From positions 18,710,501 to 18,774,500 of the forward strand of contig NC_064442.1 of the NCBI RefSeq assembly GCF_023343835.1: DNA of 64,000 bases, given 5' to 3'. Positions 15,001 to 28,200 of this stretch are shown here, piece by piece. The position numbers and the translations under genes are program-made. The stretch's first letter is position 1. Every line of letters starts with the position of its first letter. Origin of the DNA: Lagopus muta. Its lineage: Eukaryota; Chordata; Aves; Galliformes; Phasianidae. Under the pieces are notes generated by a model, which saw nothing but the letters and a program-made list of their open reading frames with translations, was not told where the DNA came from and made no database searches.

Positions 15001-16216
15001 GACACACAAAGCCTTGTGGTCACTGGCCCAATAGCAATCTTAGCATTGAGCATTACTTCTGCCTCAAACAGAGTTTTGCTCTGCTCACTCCTGAGTGAGG
15101 AAAAGGCTCACAAGTAAGCCCATGACAGCAAGAGCACTCGACTCCAGGCTACCCAAAGCTCATCATGGTTTCCATTGCTGCTGAAAAGCAAGTTAAAACA
15201 CTTCCTGAGCAGGAGTGGAAGTCTTAGGAAAGGGCTGTTTCATTCTTTAAAGGTCAGGTAAATGCTAGGTACTTCAGGGAGCCAAAACAGCTCCATGGCA
15301 AGATCCCATGAAGGAAGAACTCCTGATTTATGTCAGCACTCTGCCTTTGGGAAAACCACTGACAGACTCTCACTTTTCCACTTCTGTTCTTCCTGAATTT
15401 CCCACCCCAGAGAAGCTGACTGCAAGTTGCTTGCCTGTGCAAAACACAGTAGAATCCTGGATCTCTGAACAGTGCTATTGGAATATTTAGTGTTTGCGAA
15501 TAGCTAAAGAATAAGTGCTCTCATCAATCTTACCATAAACTGAAAGACTGAATTAGGGCTCCCACAGGTATTTCTACCCTAATCTTCTCCCATTACAGAA
15601 GTAGTGCAGTAGCACAATAAAGAACTGGACAGAAATATCACTGACTGCATCCTCTGAAGTGCACAGCTTCATTTTATTCCTAGACTCACCTGGTTTTATG
15701 CTGAATGCTGTAGCTTGCCTACTTTACATTATTATTTACTTCTTTTAGAAGCCATTTCCTTTCCTGGCATTCTATTTAAATAAATCCCTCTGCCTGTCAG
15801 GCTTTCTACTTTTTCCCCTTTCATCTGTCATTTATTTACATGTCTCAATTGCTACCTGACCTTTTCAAAAATCACTTGATCCACTACTTGCCTTTTCCTG
15901 AATAACTTTACCACCCCACTGCCCAGAGCCCAGCATCCTCCAAGGTTTTTGCAGAAAACACTGAAGTTCAACACCACTCCATCTTAACCACTACTTCTTG
16001 AAGTTACTTAAAAAAAAAAGTCTGTTGAGGCACATAGTAAGAACTAAGACAATGCATAAAGCATCCATCATTCCACGGTCCCTACTGTACTACACAGACC
16101 ACAAGACACTGTTTATTGTATTAAGAGACAACCTTGAATGGTGCTTTCTAGGCTTAAACTAGAGATAAAGCTCAATCAAAAAATGAAAGCTTGTTTTGTA
16201 GTTTTTTGTGTTTGTT

Positions 16217-16257
<41 letters not shown>

Positions 16258-19200
16258 GCTTTTTTCAAATACTGTTGGTTAAGTCCTTACAGAGCTGCCA
16301 AAACGTGAAGCTTCAGATAGCAAAGTCAGGAGAGTTAGCAGCCAACCAGCGCTCTGCATGCTGACACTCACCGAGTTTGGGTAGTTCAGATAGCAGATCT
16401 GACAAGGCATATCCTGAGCTGATGACCTTGTGTTCATCTGGCGCGTTCGAGACTTTTTACTCGGATTAATTACATGACACTCCGCAAAGAGCTTCTCCAA
16501 GTTGCCATCAAAGTACCTGCAGAACACAGGAGAAAGTGAGAGTTTAACTACTTCCCTTGAACTTGTTTGTTAAATGCTGCAGTTAAACACACAAAGTTGC
16601 TTCAATACTTCAAGAAAAAAAAAAACCACACAAATACAGCACACCTACTACTTTCAGCAGGCTCTTTGTTAACAAACTGCTTTCCTGACTACAGGAGTGG
16701 ATACCACAAACATGGATTCAGAGACTGGGGCTTGAACTGCACACTCCTGAAGACTCAGGTATGTCCAGCCCTTCAACTGCATTTCAGATAACACACAGTT
16801 CTCCAAGAGACCAGCGTGTATGGAAGCACCAGGGCAGCAAACTACAAGAACACCTCGCTTCACCTCCCAGGCATCAGGACACCTTCCCAAAGCACAGGTT
16901 TGATTCTCAGCTTCAATTCTCTTTTTGACTTAAGTTCTTTGGCTAACATTCTAATCAAGACAACAATAAAGAGGAGGCAGAGATCAGCCATCAGTTATCA
17001 CCCATCGATTGGCTCATTCCTAGCTCCTGTACTTTGCATTTTCCTCAGTGCATTTAGTATATGTTCAGCACCTTAAAGAGGTCCTGAGGAGGGTCAGACT
17101 GGAAAGAACCACAAGCAGGCAGGCCAACCTCTTCCCAATACCAAGGCACTGCATCTTTCTGCCTGCAGCACTTAGAAAGAACCAATGAGATCTGACAATT
17201 AATCAGCCAATCTTGCCTCCTGTACATCTCCTTTCCATCATCAGTATACAAGCCATTCCATCCCCTTTTTCCATCACCGGCAAGTTACATCAATATGAAG
17301 CAGCATCTACTTCAGACATTTTCTTAACTCTTCTTGCTCCTATCTTCTATCTCTCACCAAAGAGCACTCAGGTAATACCACCTGAGTCCTAGGACTCCAT
17401 CCTCACTACAAATAAACATGGACTTTTGGCATTTCTGCCAAACCACCCAATTGCAGTGCCCTCCAGATCATTACGTCATGAGTCAGCGCACCACAGAAAA
17501 TGGTTCACAGCTGCTTCATCCATTTCTTAATGCAGTTCACATACTTTACATCTCAATTTTCATGACACTGAATTTTGAAGGTATTGGTGTATTCTGGAAG
17601 CACATGAGGGTTGCCACTGCTCTTTGGTGTTTGCTGAGGGATTTAGCTTAACCAAGGTATTTGGCTTGCCTTCAGGATTACTTATACCTAGAAAACTTCA
17701 GCAAGTGAATTCAGTGCAGTTCTGTTATACGCCTGTTTGCTGAAGTCACAGATAAATATTGAACTCCACAAAATGCTCCCAGCATTCAAATTGTTCTCGT
17801 ATGCAGCACAAGCAGCATAGGACATCCTACATTTGAAAAGAGCAGGCAGTTAGATGCTATGTTTGCAAAGAAAAGTTTCAAGACAAATCCCATGATGCAG
17901 CCTTACTGCTGGCATTTATGGTTGGCTCAACGCTCATGGAAATACCAGGGATATCTGTAATGGTGGGCTGCTTTCAAGGACATCTCCACAAACGGGAACT
18001 TGGCTCAGCCACTGTCATTAGGTAGATCTCCTCTCACAAAATCTGCAAAAGCTTTGCAGCCATGACACCAGCAGCTGTTTTTTCACCTGGAACTCTCTCC
18101 CCCCTCCAAATACCATCAGCAGCCAACTCTGAACACCCATCTTCTTCCTGGCCTTTCAGTAGTTTCCCAAGAACAGAGAGGAGCTCACCATTTCACTGGG
18201 CTCAAGGCTAGCAGTAGAGCTAACTCAGGTTACATGCATAAATCCTGTATCCAATTTGAACATTTTCAAGCACTGATGCACTGCTAAACATTCAGGTGCT
18301 TACATTCTGGTACTTGATCCATAGCCCATATTTCCACCTCAGAAGCACCTGGTCTCTCCTACACTTCCCCAGGAAACAAATGAGGCAGCTGAGAAACTCA
18401 GCACAGCCACACAAAGGAGTAACAAACCACAGAGATAATTAAAAAAAGGCTTAGTTTTGCCCTCAGAACTGCTGCATTGCTACTTTGCATAGCGTTTGCT
18501 CTGCTCTTTGAAACTGTGCAAACCATACCCACGTTGAAGGGAAATGGGGTACTGGGTCCTCCTCCTCCTCCAAGCTGTTTTCTTCTAATGCATTTGCTCT
18601 CTTCATTGTGCCAGGATGCTTTCAGCAAGTCATTTCTGCAACTATTTGTCTCTGACTGTCATCATGCAGCAAGAAAATGCGAATTCTATACAATGCCTAG
18701 GAAAAACCTGGGGTTCCCTAAGCACACACAACTGAAATGGGAACTCCAGAGTAAAGTCCAGCAGTCTTCCAACCACTCCACCACTCCTTGTGTCAACACT
18801 CTCAACCCTACCCATAGATTATTCCAGTTCCTTCCATGGCTAAGAATGACTCAATTTCTATTACCACACCTTTTTCTCCACTTGTTTAGGTGTTTAAGCA
18901 CAGACCAAACATCTGAGCAGGTCCCCTCTGCCCTGTGTTCTTCCTCAAGACCATTTTGTATTTGGTAGCTGTGGCAGCCTTGCCAGCGCTGCAGTCTGCT
19001 ACTCACATAACACCCTTCCTCTGCTTGACTGTCCCAGCAGAGCTTCTCAGCTGCTTTCAATCTCCATTCATCCTTCTCAAATCAAAGATGAGAAAACAGA
19101 TGCAGCTCCAACAAGATTTCGCAGCAATCTCATACAATTTCACCTGTGTTCCTCCTGCAGATATCCACCAATTGCATCCTATGGGATGCCTGTCCTTCTC

Positions 19201-22200
19201 AAGAGCTCCTTGCTAGCAGCTACATTTTCCATCTACTGGAAACTCCACAGTCTCCTCCGTCTCTTTTGATGAGACCTGTTGTGACTCTTGGTACAACTTC
19301 CATTGCTAGGACCCTCCCAGCTGTCTGTTTTTCTCCTGTGTGACATCTGGATTTTCCTTGGAACTGAATGCTCTGAACAGATCTGTGACAAGACGCTTGT
19401 TAAGTTTAACAAACATTCATCCCCCAATTAACCAGTAAGGGACTTATTAAGGTTCCATCTGCTCTGCGACTCCTCACTTGAGCAAAGTATTTCTGCACAG
19501 ACCCAAAGTCCTGTATCCATAACATATGCCTTCCTATTTGATTTCATCCCTGCCATTATCCCTCCTAGAGAAAGAGCCTTTAAATTCCCATCTTTCCTCC
19601 CTGAAAGCTCCAGGTTATACCAGCCCTTCACCCATCGCTCCTCTCCCACTCACCTGGATGCCCTGACACCTGCTTGGCCTGCACACATGCTCATCTCCTT
19701 TCCTACCCCACCAGATTGGTGCGGGCCATGTGACAACAATCATTTCCAAATGGAAACTGGAAGATTTGCTTTGTGCCTTATCCTCATTGCAGAGCTTTCC
19801 TCCACCCCAAAGTCTGATTCTCTCTGGTTCTGGCACCATCCCTAAGCCCTGGCTATTAAAGGGCTGCTTCCTCATAACTCGGTCCTCCTTCTCAGCCTGG
19901 AGGAGGGCAACAGCACCTCTTCCCTCCTTCTGACATTAGTATTTATTCACACAGGCCCAGCAATTAAATCCCTTATGCTCTTCTCTCCGCACAAAAGAAA
20001 CCCAGTAATTCTAGCACTAATGGCATTCAAGAACCATTGTGGCCTGTTCAACATCAGATTTTGCTCAATAGAGCTGACTGATAAACTAACACAACCAGCT
20101 AATGAAGTTCATTTATTTCATAACAGATGGAGTTGCTTTCTCTGCTGTTATGCACTGAACAGCCACACAAGTGAAAGCACTTTTGAAGTTCTTCTATAAT
20201 CTCTTCATAGATTACCAAAACCAAGACACTGCTGTTGGTAACTGCATAATAAAATTACATCCAAGGGAATACTTCACATGAAAACCCTCTCCATTAAAAA
20301 AAAAAAAAAAAGCTTCTGGTACACTATTGAGGCTATTTATTAGTGAAAGGGCACTGTAAATCTCACAGCATCAGTGTACTCACAGTGTACCTTCATATCA
20401 AATACCTGGCCATGAACAGTATTTTATTTTGTTGTTTTTAACCTGCTCAGTCCTGCTGAATAGCCTTAAGCACCTGCATGCCCCAAGGAAAGGAGACAGG
20501 CAGACCTACAGACAGGACACAGAAGTAAGGAGAGGCAACCAGAGCTAGCAGCCAAGCCACCAAGTTAAGATCAGTGCAGAGACACAGCCACACAGAGAAG
20601 CACCTGTGCTGGACTTCAGCATCTCTGTACCTCCAGCAACTAAATCAGGCATTGGCTATATGCTGAATTAATTCTCCTCAAAACAATTTAACATCTCTGT
20701 TCCCCAAGACACGTGTAGGATGTCAGGAACTGGAGCATTTCCTGCACTGCCCACTTCTATATCCTTCAGACTATCCCACTCCAAAACACCAATCTGGCTT
20801 TCAGACCCAGTCAAATAATTAGTATTTCATCAGCAGATAAGGCAGAGTTTCAGCAGTGGCTATTACTTCACTGCAAGTGGAACAAATACCTGTAACACAC
20901 CTGCTCCTTTAGTAACTCCATGCCATTATTTCACGATAAAGCTGTCACAGACAGCAGTAACCCGCTTATTAAGAACTGTATGCAACAACAAAGCAACACA
21001 GAGGTTTTCATGTTTTAAAATACGGAAATGCTCATCTCATGAGCCCTAGTAAATAACACGCAGCACTTTAAAAAAAGAAGCCACTTAGTTTATCTGCTCT
21101 GCTACAGGCGAAGACTGATACAGCTGCCTGCCAGGTCCTGCTGATTCACGATGAACCAGGGCAAAAGAGATGCTGGCTAGCTCTCCCTACACACCATTAA
21201 ACAACTCAGCTCAAGCTCAGGCTTGGTGTGCTATCAAATACCTGAACCTGCACCCAAACATTATATCTGAGCAAGCAGTAAACCCATCCAAACAGCAGGC
21301 AACAGCAGGAACTTCCTGGGAAGCTTTCCTAAGGGTTATTAGGAGCGAAAGAGGCCAAATTTATAAGAGCTCAAGTGCTTAAAAGAAGAGTCACCATCTG
21401 TAGCCAGCTCATGGCTTCACTTCCAGCTCCATCACCATTTCACACTGACTGTTTTGCTTCCTGCCTGTCCAAGTGATCTCCTGCCTCCTACCCCAACAAT
21501 GCAGCGATTACAACATCTTCTTCCCCACTCTACCAAGAGCCAGCTGTCAGCATGCTGCTCCTGGCTGAACGTGGTGTCAGCAGAGGGCTGCCATGGCCTT
21601 GGTGACAGCTGTCTGATGAAGAAGTGACAGAAAGCAGCAATAGCTACTAGAGAGAAAACCCTGTTGTGTTCTTCTAATCCAGTGGGGGTATCTGCACTGG
21701 AACTATGGGCAGCATGAAACAGCTCTGCATAAGCAAGGGCCACACATTACGTTTCTCACAGGGGTAATCCTATAGAATTAAGGTAAGTATTTTAATGAAT
21801 GTGTACAGAGAGTAAACGTTTACCTGTGGACCTTTGTAAATATTTACACGTGCTTAATTATATTTTGGCTGCAACCTGTAAAAGCTTTCTTTTAACAATA
21901 ATACCTCCCACTGGAGTGGCTGACACCCCCTTCAAGTTTGTTTTGCTTTCAAATCACTGCTTAAAGCAAACTTTCAGTGAGAAGGACAAAAAAAAATAAT
22001 TCTCCTGAATACACAAATGATGGTTTGATACACTTCTGTGGGGTATCTCCAAATGAGATGGAGGTAGCCAGAGTAAACCTTAGTCCAACCAAAGGAACCA
22101 GTGCAAGAACCTTAAAGAGAAAGAATGAAGAGACAGAAGTTACACAGAAGGAACTAAATCTGAATGTTTAACAGTTGTAGTCAATTTAAATATCCTCAAG

Positions 22201-25200
22201 GAGACTATATTCAGCCACAGCACAAAGCTTTCATGTACTTCCAGGCACTGCCTAATAAAGGTCATCAATCAAACAAAAATAAAGCAAAGACTGAAAAGCT
22301 TAAATAAAAAACAAAAACAAAAAAAACCAACCATAGTTCAGAAAAAAAAATCTAAGCCAAACAAAACATTAGAGATGTCCCAGCACTACCTGAAAATGTT
22401 AACACACCATTCACCCTGTCAGAAAGCATTCCAGCTCCAGAACCACCAGCTAGCAGACTGCTGCAGACCTGCTCTTCCTGTTGATAGCAACCAGCAATAC
22501 TACAACTCCTTCTGCACAGCTTTACAGACTGCAAGGCATCCTGCCTTCTCTTACCCTGATCAGTGGGTAAAGCAAATGGCAGTAACGAAACCCTAGAGTC
22601 CTTCAGTGCTCACTCAAATACTTGGTGCAAAGACCACCCATAAGTCACTGTGCAGCCTTCCTTCTGATCCAGCCTCTTTCCCCAGCTTCTACAAGCAAGC
22701 AGACTTCTCTAGCTCCCTTAGGATCTTCTCAACAGCAGCAACAGTGCAACAAAATCAATGAAAACTAAAAGTCAATTTTACTACTGAACTGGGTTCAACC
22801 CAGCAAACTAGAAAGTACTTTTACCAGCAACACTCTCCTAGAGCTAGGCATCAAAGATGAGAAGCAGCCATAAACTGCTCTGCTCAGAGGGAGACAGCAT
22901 TCCAGCCATTATTTATACACACCGTGCAAAAAAAACTAGTGCTGCAAAGGTGAAGATAAGGCAGATGCACTTCACCAGCACTCTTCATCATCAAGATGAA
23001 TTTGGTCTTGGCAAGACTGAGGAATAAACAAGTCAGGAACATACATGCTAGGATGACATACAAAAAGTAACTAAATCCAAACCCAAAACAGTTGCAAGAT
23101 AACAGGAACCTGCTCCTGCTTGCTTTAGTCCAAAGTGCAAAAATCCAGTGGCTGCAGGTAATCAAACCAAGGTATGTCTTCTTCCAAGGGGCAACTGACT
23201 CCCGAAACTTCTCTGAAGCCTAACAGGCATTATTAGCATTAAAGCCAGGAGTTACCTAGCCACTAAGAGTTACAAAAGGAGGAAACATTTACAGCTTACA
23301 CAAGAGATTCTTCTGCCACACACCGTGCAATTCATCTGTTTACACATCATGCCTGCCGAAACATTTATTACTGGATTAGCGTGCAATGCGGCTGCTTACC
23401 TCTCCATCAGCTTCTCTTTATCCCAGTTGAAATGGCTAAGCAGTATTCGAGTGATAGTCGCTGGATTCTAGAAGAAAAAAGAAAATTGAATAACTGTTTT
23501 AGCATGTTAAAATGGCACTGTGAAAATCCAAAGCGAAGCTTTAAATAATAAGGATGTCAATGCATTTGATAACATATTGTCTGCACAAATTATGGAAAAC
23601 ACTGGAAAAAGAGTTTGTCTGGACAGACAGAAAAGGCCCAGCATCTGAATGCCCCACGTGCTTACACAACATAAAACCAGGATGCTGCTACAATGCAGAA
23701 AGGACAATTGGTCCAGAAATAAAGTCCACAAGTTTTTCCTCCAACTTCACCTCCCCCTTCCAGCCCAGGAACCCAACAGAAGCCATCTCTTACACCCCAG
23801 AATTGTGCCTTAATTCCCCAAACCCAAGCCGTTCCAGCTCAGTGTGAGGGCTGCTCACACACAGCGCAGGCAGCAGAGCACCCCAGGACTGGCTGCACGT
23901 CCTCTGCCATCTGACACCAAAATGGAAGTTTGCCTCGGGGCAGATTTTCAGCAGACTCTGAGGCTGCTGGAAAGTAGGACACAAAACAGCAATGTGATTT
24001 CAGAACCTGCAGGCTATAGCTACAACTTCAAGCTGCCAGAAGCCAGCTCTGCCAGCCCGAGCATCAGTCCCACCCTCAGCCACACATCTGCACATCCTGC
24101 ACTCACCATCCCACGGGAATGCAACTTTTTTTTTTTATGCTGCAACACTGCAAATTACCACCTTGATAATTGACTTTTTTCCCCTCTAATCTGTCCCCAG
24201 TCTCTTTTACTGCCTGACCACACAGCTAGCTGCAGCAGCATAAGGGACAGGGCAGGAATAAGGAACTCAGGACCAGCATGACAGCATTTTCCAGCAGCAA
24301 CACCAACAGTCACTGAAACAGAGCCTCAGAGATAAAACGTGAGCACAAAGAATTAGCCTTGCAGTTTTTGCTATAAGTCACACTCCTTTCCCTCTTCAGT
24401 GTGTTCATATGCTCATCGATACCAGTACAGTTTAAGGCCAAAATAAGAAAATCCTCCAGCCTAAAAAACTCACATGAAGCAAAGCAGCTTTAGAAACTCA
24501 GAATAGCTCATTTGAACATGCACGCTTTCTAGAGCCAAGTAATGAAAGGTGAACATTCATTTTTCAGCAAGCAAGTTGATCTGTAAGTGACCCTGGTTTG
24601 AACAGCGCCAGCACAACTCCTGCTCTGAGGAAATCTCCATTTCTCTAGGACACATCTTGCCTCGAAGCAGAGCTCGATGTACTGCCCTACACAGATGTAC
24701 ACAGCTGTAAGGAACTTGGTAATTCAAGTCCCTCGCCCACACCACTCCAAAGCTACAAGTGGGGACTGCCTATTAACTGCTTAGCAGGCTAAGGGGGCGA
24801 CTGGTGCAGTGCCTGGGTTTTCTCTTTCGAAGAAAAGACAGACAAGTTTTCCTTGTTCTGAATGGTAAGTTATGCTGTTAGCAAGGAAATAAATTGATCC
24901 GCGGTGAGTATCAAGCATCACAAATCCAACACAAATCAGTAGCTCTCAGTGGCTTGCTGGGCTTCAGCTTCATGTAGCTACAGCACAATTTGTTCAATGT
25001 TAACTGAATATAAAAAAAAAAAAGGAAACAGCAGCAGCACGACAAGTTCCTACCAGAAATAGCTGCTTGGCCCATCCACAATCTGAAATGTAAAACCTCA
25101 CGAGGTGTTTCACTGATACAGAGGACTAACACTGCTCTGCCCTCGTTATATTGCATGCAGGAATTTAATCCGTGCCTGCGTCACGCAGGGAAGACCAAGG

Positions 25201-28200
25201 AGAGGAGGGAGGCAGCGATGACAGGCTTGGTTTGCATAATACAAGTCCCAGATAAATGCAAAAAGCTCTGGCATGAGGGATTGGCCTAATTCATGGCCAG
25301 GCACACCTGGGAAGTGCCAGTAACAGCTGCTCAGCATTAACTGCCTGCACACACATCCTTCTCTCAGTTATTTGGGAGCAGCTCCAGATCATGTAAATCC
25401 CAGCACCCACCCCAATGAGAGTCACAGAGGAGCCACATCCCTTACCTGGGTCCTAAGACACACTCATTGCATCCACGGTTAGAACAACACCAAAATAATT
25501 GGGTTCCAACCCCTGCTTTGATAGTGGTTCCGTTACAGCTCTGCAGCAGCACCACGTGAGACATCAGCAGTCACTTGGGACACCCGCAAGCATTACCACA
25601 GCATTCTGCGGATGCTGGTGTCACACGCAGTGTCTCCCTCCCATCCTGACCAGACAGCTCTCCACCTGCACACAGGATCATGCTCACGCAGGGATTAACC
25701 ACGAGCAGACCCCAGCACTGCTCAGACAGGATTACTGCCATGCTGGGAGATGCCTGCTCTCACAGAGAGCATCTTCTGTTTAACAAAAAATAAAATAACG
25801 ACTGAACGAAACAGCCAGAAGCAGATGGGAAACTAAGGGAAAGCTGACGCATTCAGACACTCCGTTTTCATTCAGACACGATTTGATGAGAGCTGAAGTA
25901 GATCTCATTTACAACAGGCATCTATTAAATTCTCCACGTTGAGCTGAGGACAACTGGCTGGAGCTCGGGGCAGCGAGCCTGTTGATATCCTGATAGAAAT
26001 GAGAGCTGAGGAGCGCAGCCATTTTGTTGAAATCCTCCGGGCACTCGGAGACGTGCTGTCACAACATCCAGCAGCCACAACACCCAGCTCTGCCCAGTCA
26101 GACACAGGCAGGCTGCAGCTGGGGTTTTGTTTAGGCTCACAAAGCAGCCAGGTCCCAGTCTGCTTCAAACAGATTCCACCTCCCACTCCTAGGGGAGGTA
26201 TTAACACTCACCATTTGTACCTATCCTACGATACTTAGACTTGCTGATGCACACTGGATACAGGGGGAAGCTACAAAGTCCAGAAGTCACATCTGGACTT
26301 CTCCCAAGAAGCAGCACAAATTGAAATAAAATTCTTTGATCCAGCAGGATTTCAGGAGCTGGGTCACAAGTGTCGAGTTCCATTTTTTTGGCCACCAAAA
26401 GAAAGGCACAAAGGGAAAGGAGGAACCTGGATGCACAAAGACATTAAGTGAATTATAAATCAAAGATTACGAGCGCATCAGTTTAAAAGTGTATTTCCAA
26501 GCAGAGTAGTTTGCTGAATGACAGTTTGCAGTGCTTGATCCATTTGTGTCTTCATCTGTCACGACAAGCTGCACGGTTTTTCCAGACAACAGCATCTTTC
26601 AGATTCCAGCTTCTCAGCACGTGCTGGGAGTAAGCTGCTGTTCCAATTGGAGCATTCACTCCAGATAAAAGCCATTTACTAACAGCTCATCTTAAGCCTC
26701 ATTCTCCAACAGAAGACTTTCCCATCTCCCTCATGCTTGGTATTGATGAATTCATTGTTTCTTTCCATTCCATGGCTTTGCATTTTGCCCTTTAATCATG
26801 GCAAGAGTTTTCATCCTAGCTGCAGGATTTATTTCCTACCAGCAGCAGCTTTCTAAGACTTGCTCCATCGATACGAACTTGATGCTGCTTCCAGTTTGGT
26901 TTTCAACAAAGCTGCTCCAGTAGTCATGAAGGAAAGCACCTGGTTTCAAAGTACTTGAGTGCAAAGATGAAGACTTCTGCTTGCTAGTGAAACATCACAC
27001 AAACTGGTGGGAAAGCAACGGGTTGCCAAAGAAAAAGAGGTCAAAATTCCACCTGTGTGAAACAACCAGGCAGACATCTGCTTGGTGTCATGCCTCCACT
27101 GTAAATATTTCATCAGTGAAAAACACTGCACTTGCCAGCAGAGGAGCACGGAGTGGAAATTACAGCTGCCCTCTGAGCACGTGCAGGATCGAACGGCATC
27201 TCCCAGGCTTCCCAACGCCGTGTGCAATGTGCCACAGAAGGGAGAATAACCCAAATAACCAACATGCCACATTTGACAGCAGGTGGACTAGGAGCAATTT
27301 CACCATGAGAAGGATCAGAAGATTTCTTGGTCCATTCCAGACTTCTGGCTTGCCTTCATTGCAGCTCAGCACTGGATGCACCAGGTGTGTCGTCCCCACT
27401 GCCCTCAGGATGGCTCCAGGCTGCAAGGGATGGCTCAGCACAGGCAACACTCATCTGCATTAATGCCACCACCGATCAGGAGCCAAACACCCCAATAATC
27501 ACTCAGTCACTGCAAACCCTGCCAGGCTTACACCTGCTCTGTTCTACCACCACTGCTCCTCGCTTCATGCCTCCCAGCTCCATACAGGTAACCTTTGGAC
27601 TCTGTATGTTTATCCTTAAGTGTTTAAGACAAGCTTTTAGCCAAAACTGCATTACAGAAGCACTGTCACCATAAGGTTTGCATTGCTTCACAAATGTGCT
27701 GAGAGACCTTTGTTTGGGAAGATCCATTCACCTTTATTCTTACACCAGACAATTGCAGGAAATCTCACAAACACAAACCCATTTCTAGCAGCTTAATAAA
27801 ATTCCCAGGAGCCAAACACAGAAGATGAGATCTAAGCATGGAGCACTTCCAGGAGTTGATCTCCTGAAGGGTTTATCTTCAGGCTCACTAGTTTTCAAGA
27901 ACACCGAGTGCTCTGAAAAGCTGCTAGAAAACTTTTGTGTAACCTAATATAGCTTGGCTCAGTTACAGACCATGAGTGCATTCTGTGAGAAGACGAGGAC
28001 AGCAGCGGGACGCATCAGTCCACCACCGCTCACCCACCCTCTCTTCTGCCATCCCTGAGGCCTGGGAGAAATCCTTGTCGCAGTGCACTGCTGCCATCAG
28101 CCACATCACAGCTTATGGGTACAACAAGCACACATGGATCCCCTCCAAAGTCTGCCAGAAACCGTACTAAGAAAAGAAACCTGAACCATTCACATCACAT

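Noticed and set aside
18477-18968. A 163-codon plus-strand frame in ARIH1 intron 2.
   Set aside because: Random-looking composition and no recognisable domain.
22789-22804. CTGGGTTCAACCCAG, which resembles a tRNA T-arm.
   Set aside because: No A box, anticodon arm or acceptor stem can be built upstream; it is just a short palindrome.
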